A stretch of 5,941 bases of DNA from Scatosoma sp045650185 (lineage in GTDB: Bacteria > Bacillota > Clostridia > Christensenellales > Borkfalkiaceae). The translations under genes and the position numbers were made by a program. Location of the stretch: NCBI GenBank assembly GCA_045650185.1, contig JAZRQY010000011.1, positions 1 through 5,941 of the forward strand, in the 5' to 3' direction. Shown here in pieces: positions 4,579-5,941 of this stretch (its first letter is position 1; the number at the start of each line of letters is the position of its first letter). The notes beneath the pieces are model-generated. The model was not told the origin of the DNA and did no database searches. It worked only from the letters and a program-made list of their open reading frames with translations.

Positions 4579-5941
4579 ATGACGAACAATAAGAAAGTAC
4601 TTCAATTCGTTGCAGACGTGCAGGCTTTCGCAAACCCCGACAAAGTGGTTTGGATTGACGGCAGCGATGCACAGCGTGACGCGCTCCGCGCAGAAGCAGT
4701 TGCTACGGGTGAAATCGTAAAGCTCAACCAGGAAAAATTGCCTGATTGCTACTACCACAGAACGGCTGAAAACGACGTTGCTCGTGTAGAGGACAGAACG
4801 TTCATCTGCTGCGAAAACGAAGCAGACGCTATGCCTCATTCCATCGTTAAGTGGAAAGCGCCTAAGGAAGCTTACCAGATGGTAAACGAAATTGCAAGAA
4901 ACGCATACGCAGGCAGAACGATGTACGTTATCCCTTATTCGATGGGCGTAATCGGCTCTCCCTTCTCCAAGATCGGTGTAGAAATCACCGACTCCATCTA
5001 CGTTGTTCTTAACATGATGATCATGACCAGAGTAGGCAAGGAATGCTTTGACGTTCTTGGTGAAAACGGCGATTTCGTAAAAGGCTTCCACGCAAAGTGC
5101 GACGTTGATCCTGAAAAGAGATATATCATGCACTTCCCCGAAGATGACACCATCATCTCCGTAAACTCCGCATACGGCGGTAACGTATTGCTTGGTAAGA
5201 AGTGCTTCGCACTTCGTATCGCAACCAACCTTGGCCGTCGCGAAGGCTGGATGGCAGAACACATGTTGATCCTTGGCGTTAAGCGTCCTCAGTCCGACGA
5301 AATCAAGTACGTTGCAGCTGCATTCCCTTCCGCTTGCGGTAAGACCAACCTTGCAATGTTGATTCCTCCTAAGCAGTACCTTGATAAGGGTTATGAAGTA
5401 TTCTGCGTAGGCGACGACATCGCTTGGATCCGTCAGGGCGAAGACGGCAGACTGTGGGCGTGCAACCCTGAAAACGGTTTCTTCGGCGTTGCTCCCGGTA
5501 CGAACGAAAAGTCCAACCCCAACGCACTCGCATCCACGATGCAGGGTACGATCTTCACGAACGTTGCTTTGAACCCTGCAGACAACACCGTTTGGTGGGA
5601 AAAGCTTACGAAGGAAGCTCCTGCAGAACTCATCGACTGGACGGGTAAGCCTTGGACGCCTGACTGCGGCAGAAACGCGGCGCATCCTAACTCCCGTTTC
5701 ACCGCGCCTGCAATCAACTGCCCTTGCATCTCTTCCGAATTTAACTCCAAGGCAGGCGTTCCCCTGTCCGCGATTATCTTCGGCGGAAGAAGAGCAACGA
5801 CGACTCCGCTCGTATATCAATCCCGTGACTGGAACCACGGTACCTTCGTTGGGACGATTATGTCTTCCGAAACGACGGCGGCTGCTACGGGCGCGGTAGG
5901 CGTGCTTCGTCACGACCCCATGGCAATGAAACCCTTTATGG
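4579..5941 (+). CDS. pckG: GTP-dependent phosphoenolpyruvate carboxykinase (3' end outside window)
   Basis: This enzyme interconverts oxaloacetate + GTP and phosphoenolpyruvate + GDP + CO2, linking the TCA intermediates to glycolysis and gluconeogenesis in the cytosol. In anaerobes it often runs in the carboxylating direction. The first 454 residues of roughly 600 are present and the frame is open to the right edge. Key parts in order: ARVEDRT, with R69 as the likely PEP-carboxylate arginine; GRTMYVIPYSMGVIGSPFSK (112-131); NSAYGGN (196-202); GKKC and EHM with likely metal ligands; the GTP P-loop FPSACGKTN (249-257) with the GTP-type hyper-reactive cysteine C253; VGDDIAWIR (277-285) as kinase motif 2; PENGFFGVAPGTN; then IIFGGRRATTTPLVY. 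These are diagnostic of the GTP family, not the ATP family. The start is set by AAGGAG (4564-4569), nine bases before the ATG. Its own promoter and leader make it a separate unit. Confidence 0.97.
   Translation, partial: MTNNKKVLQFVADVQAFANPDKVVWIDGSDAQRDALRAEAVATGEIVKLNQEKLPDCYYHRTAENDVARVEDRTFICCENEADAMPHSIVKWKAPKEAYQMVNEIARNAYAGRTMYVIPYSMGVIGSPFSKIGVEITDSIYVVLNMMIMTRVGKECFDVLGENGDFVKGFHAKCDVDPEKRYIMHFPEDDTIISVNSAYGGNVLLGKKCFALRIATNLGRREGWMAEHMLILGVKRPQSDEIKYVAAAFPSACGKTNLAMLIPPKQYLDKGYEVFCVGDDIAWIRQGEDGRLWACNPENGFFGVAPGTNEKSNPNALASTMQGTIFTNVALNPADNTVWWEKLTKEAPAELIDWTGKPWTPDCGRNAAHPNSRFTAPAINCPCISSEFNSKAGVPLSAIIFGGRRATTTPLVYQSRDWNHGTFVGTIMSSETTAAATGAVGVLRHDPMAMKPFM

Noticed and set aside
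4573..5913. Minus-strand open frame of 446 codons opposite pckG
   Set aside because: The plus strand gives a textbook GTP-type PEP carboxykinase; the antisense product is cysteine- and arginine-rich without recognisable motifs.

Overview
The window looks like a piece of chromosome from a low-to-mid GC Firmicutes bacterium, probably an uncultured gut-type Clostridia member. The support is strong AAGGAG-type ribosome sites, TTGACA/TATAAT promoters, compact Rho-independent terminators, and a GTP-type PEP carboxykinase near two aminoacyl-tRNA synthetase genes. This placement is an inference from style; no 16S or other marker is present.

Layout from left to right. Positions 2-457 are the 3' end of cysS (cysteinyl-tRNA synthetase), followed by a small hairpin and a bidirectional terminator. 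Positions 513-1479 hold an AT-rich divergent pair: a small XRE-type repressor on the minus strand and a four-helix membrane protein with a C-terminal SHOCT domain on the plus strand. Between them lie three copies of a 13-bp palindrome, TARGY-N3-RCYTA, one of which fills the -35/-10 spacer of the plus-strand promoter. A terminator at 1494-1522 closes this cassette. Positions 1671-3500 encode a short, 609-residue alanyl-tRNA synthetase that keeps the aminoacylation and editing domains but ends before any C-terminal C-Ala domain. Its promoter has a 19-bp palindrome over the -10 element.

Downstream of alaS are two copies of a REP-like inverted-repeat element (3514-3591 and 3899-3988). Each ends directly at the ribosome binding site of the next gene: a 93-residue GIY-YIG nuclease-family protein, then a 123-residue protein of unknown function. 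A terminator at 4377-4405 closes this stretch. The window ends inside pckG (GTP-dependent phosphoenolpyruvate carboxykinase), which has its own extended -10 promoter and a leader hairpin.

How the genes relate. cysS, alaS and pckG are core translation and central-metabolism genes. The XRE/SHOCT pair and the GIY-YIG/repeat unit are accessory insertions between them. The two best candidates for something undescribed are the XRE/SHOCT cassette with its three-operator array, and the GIY-YIG gene bracketed by 30-bp identical repeats that also flank the ribosome sites.
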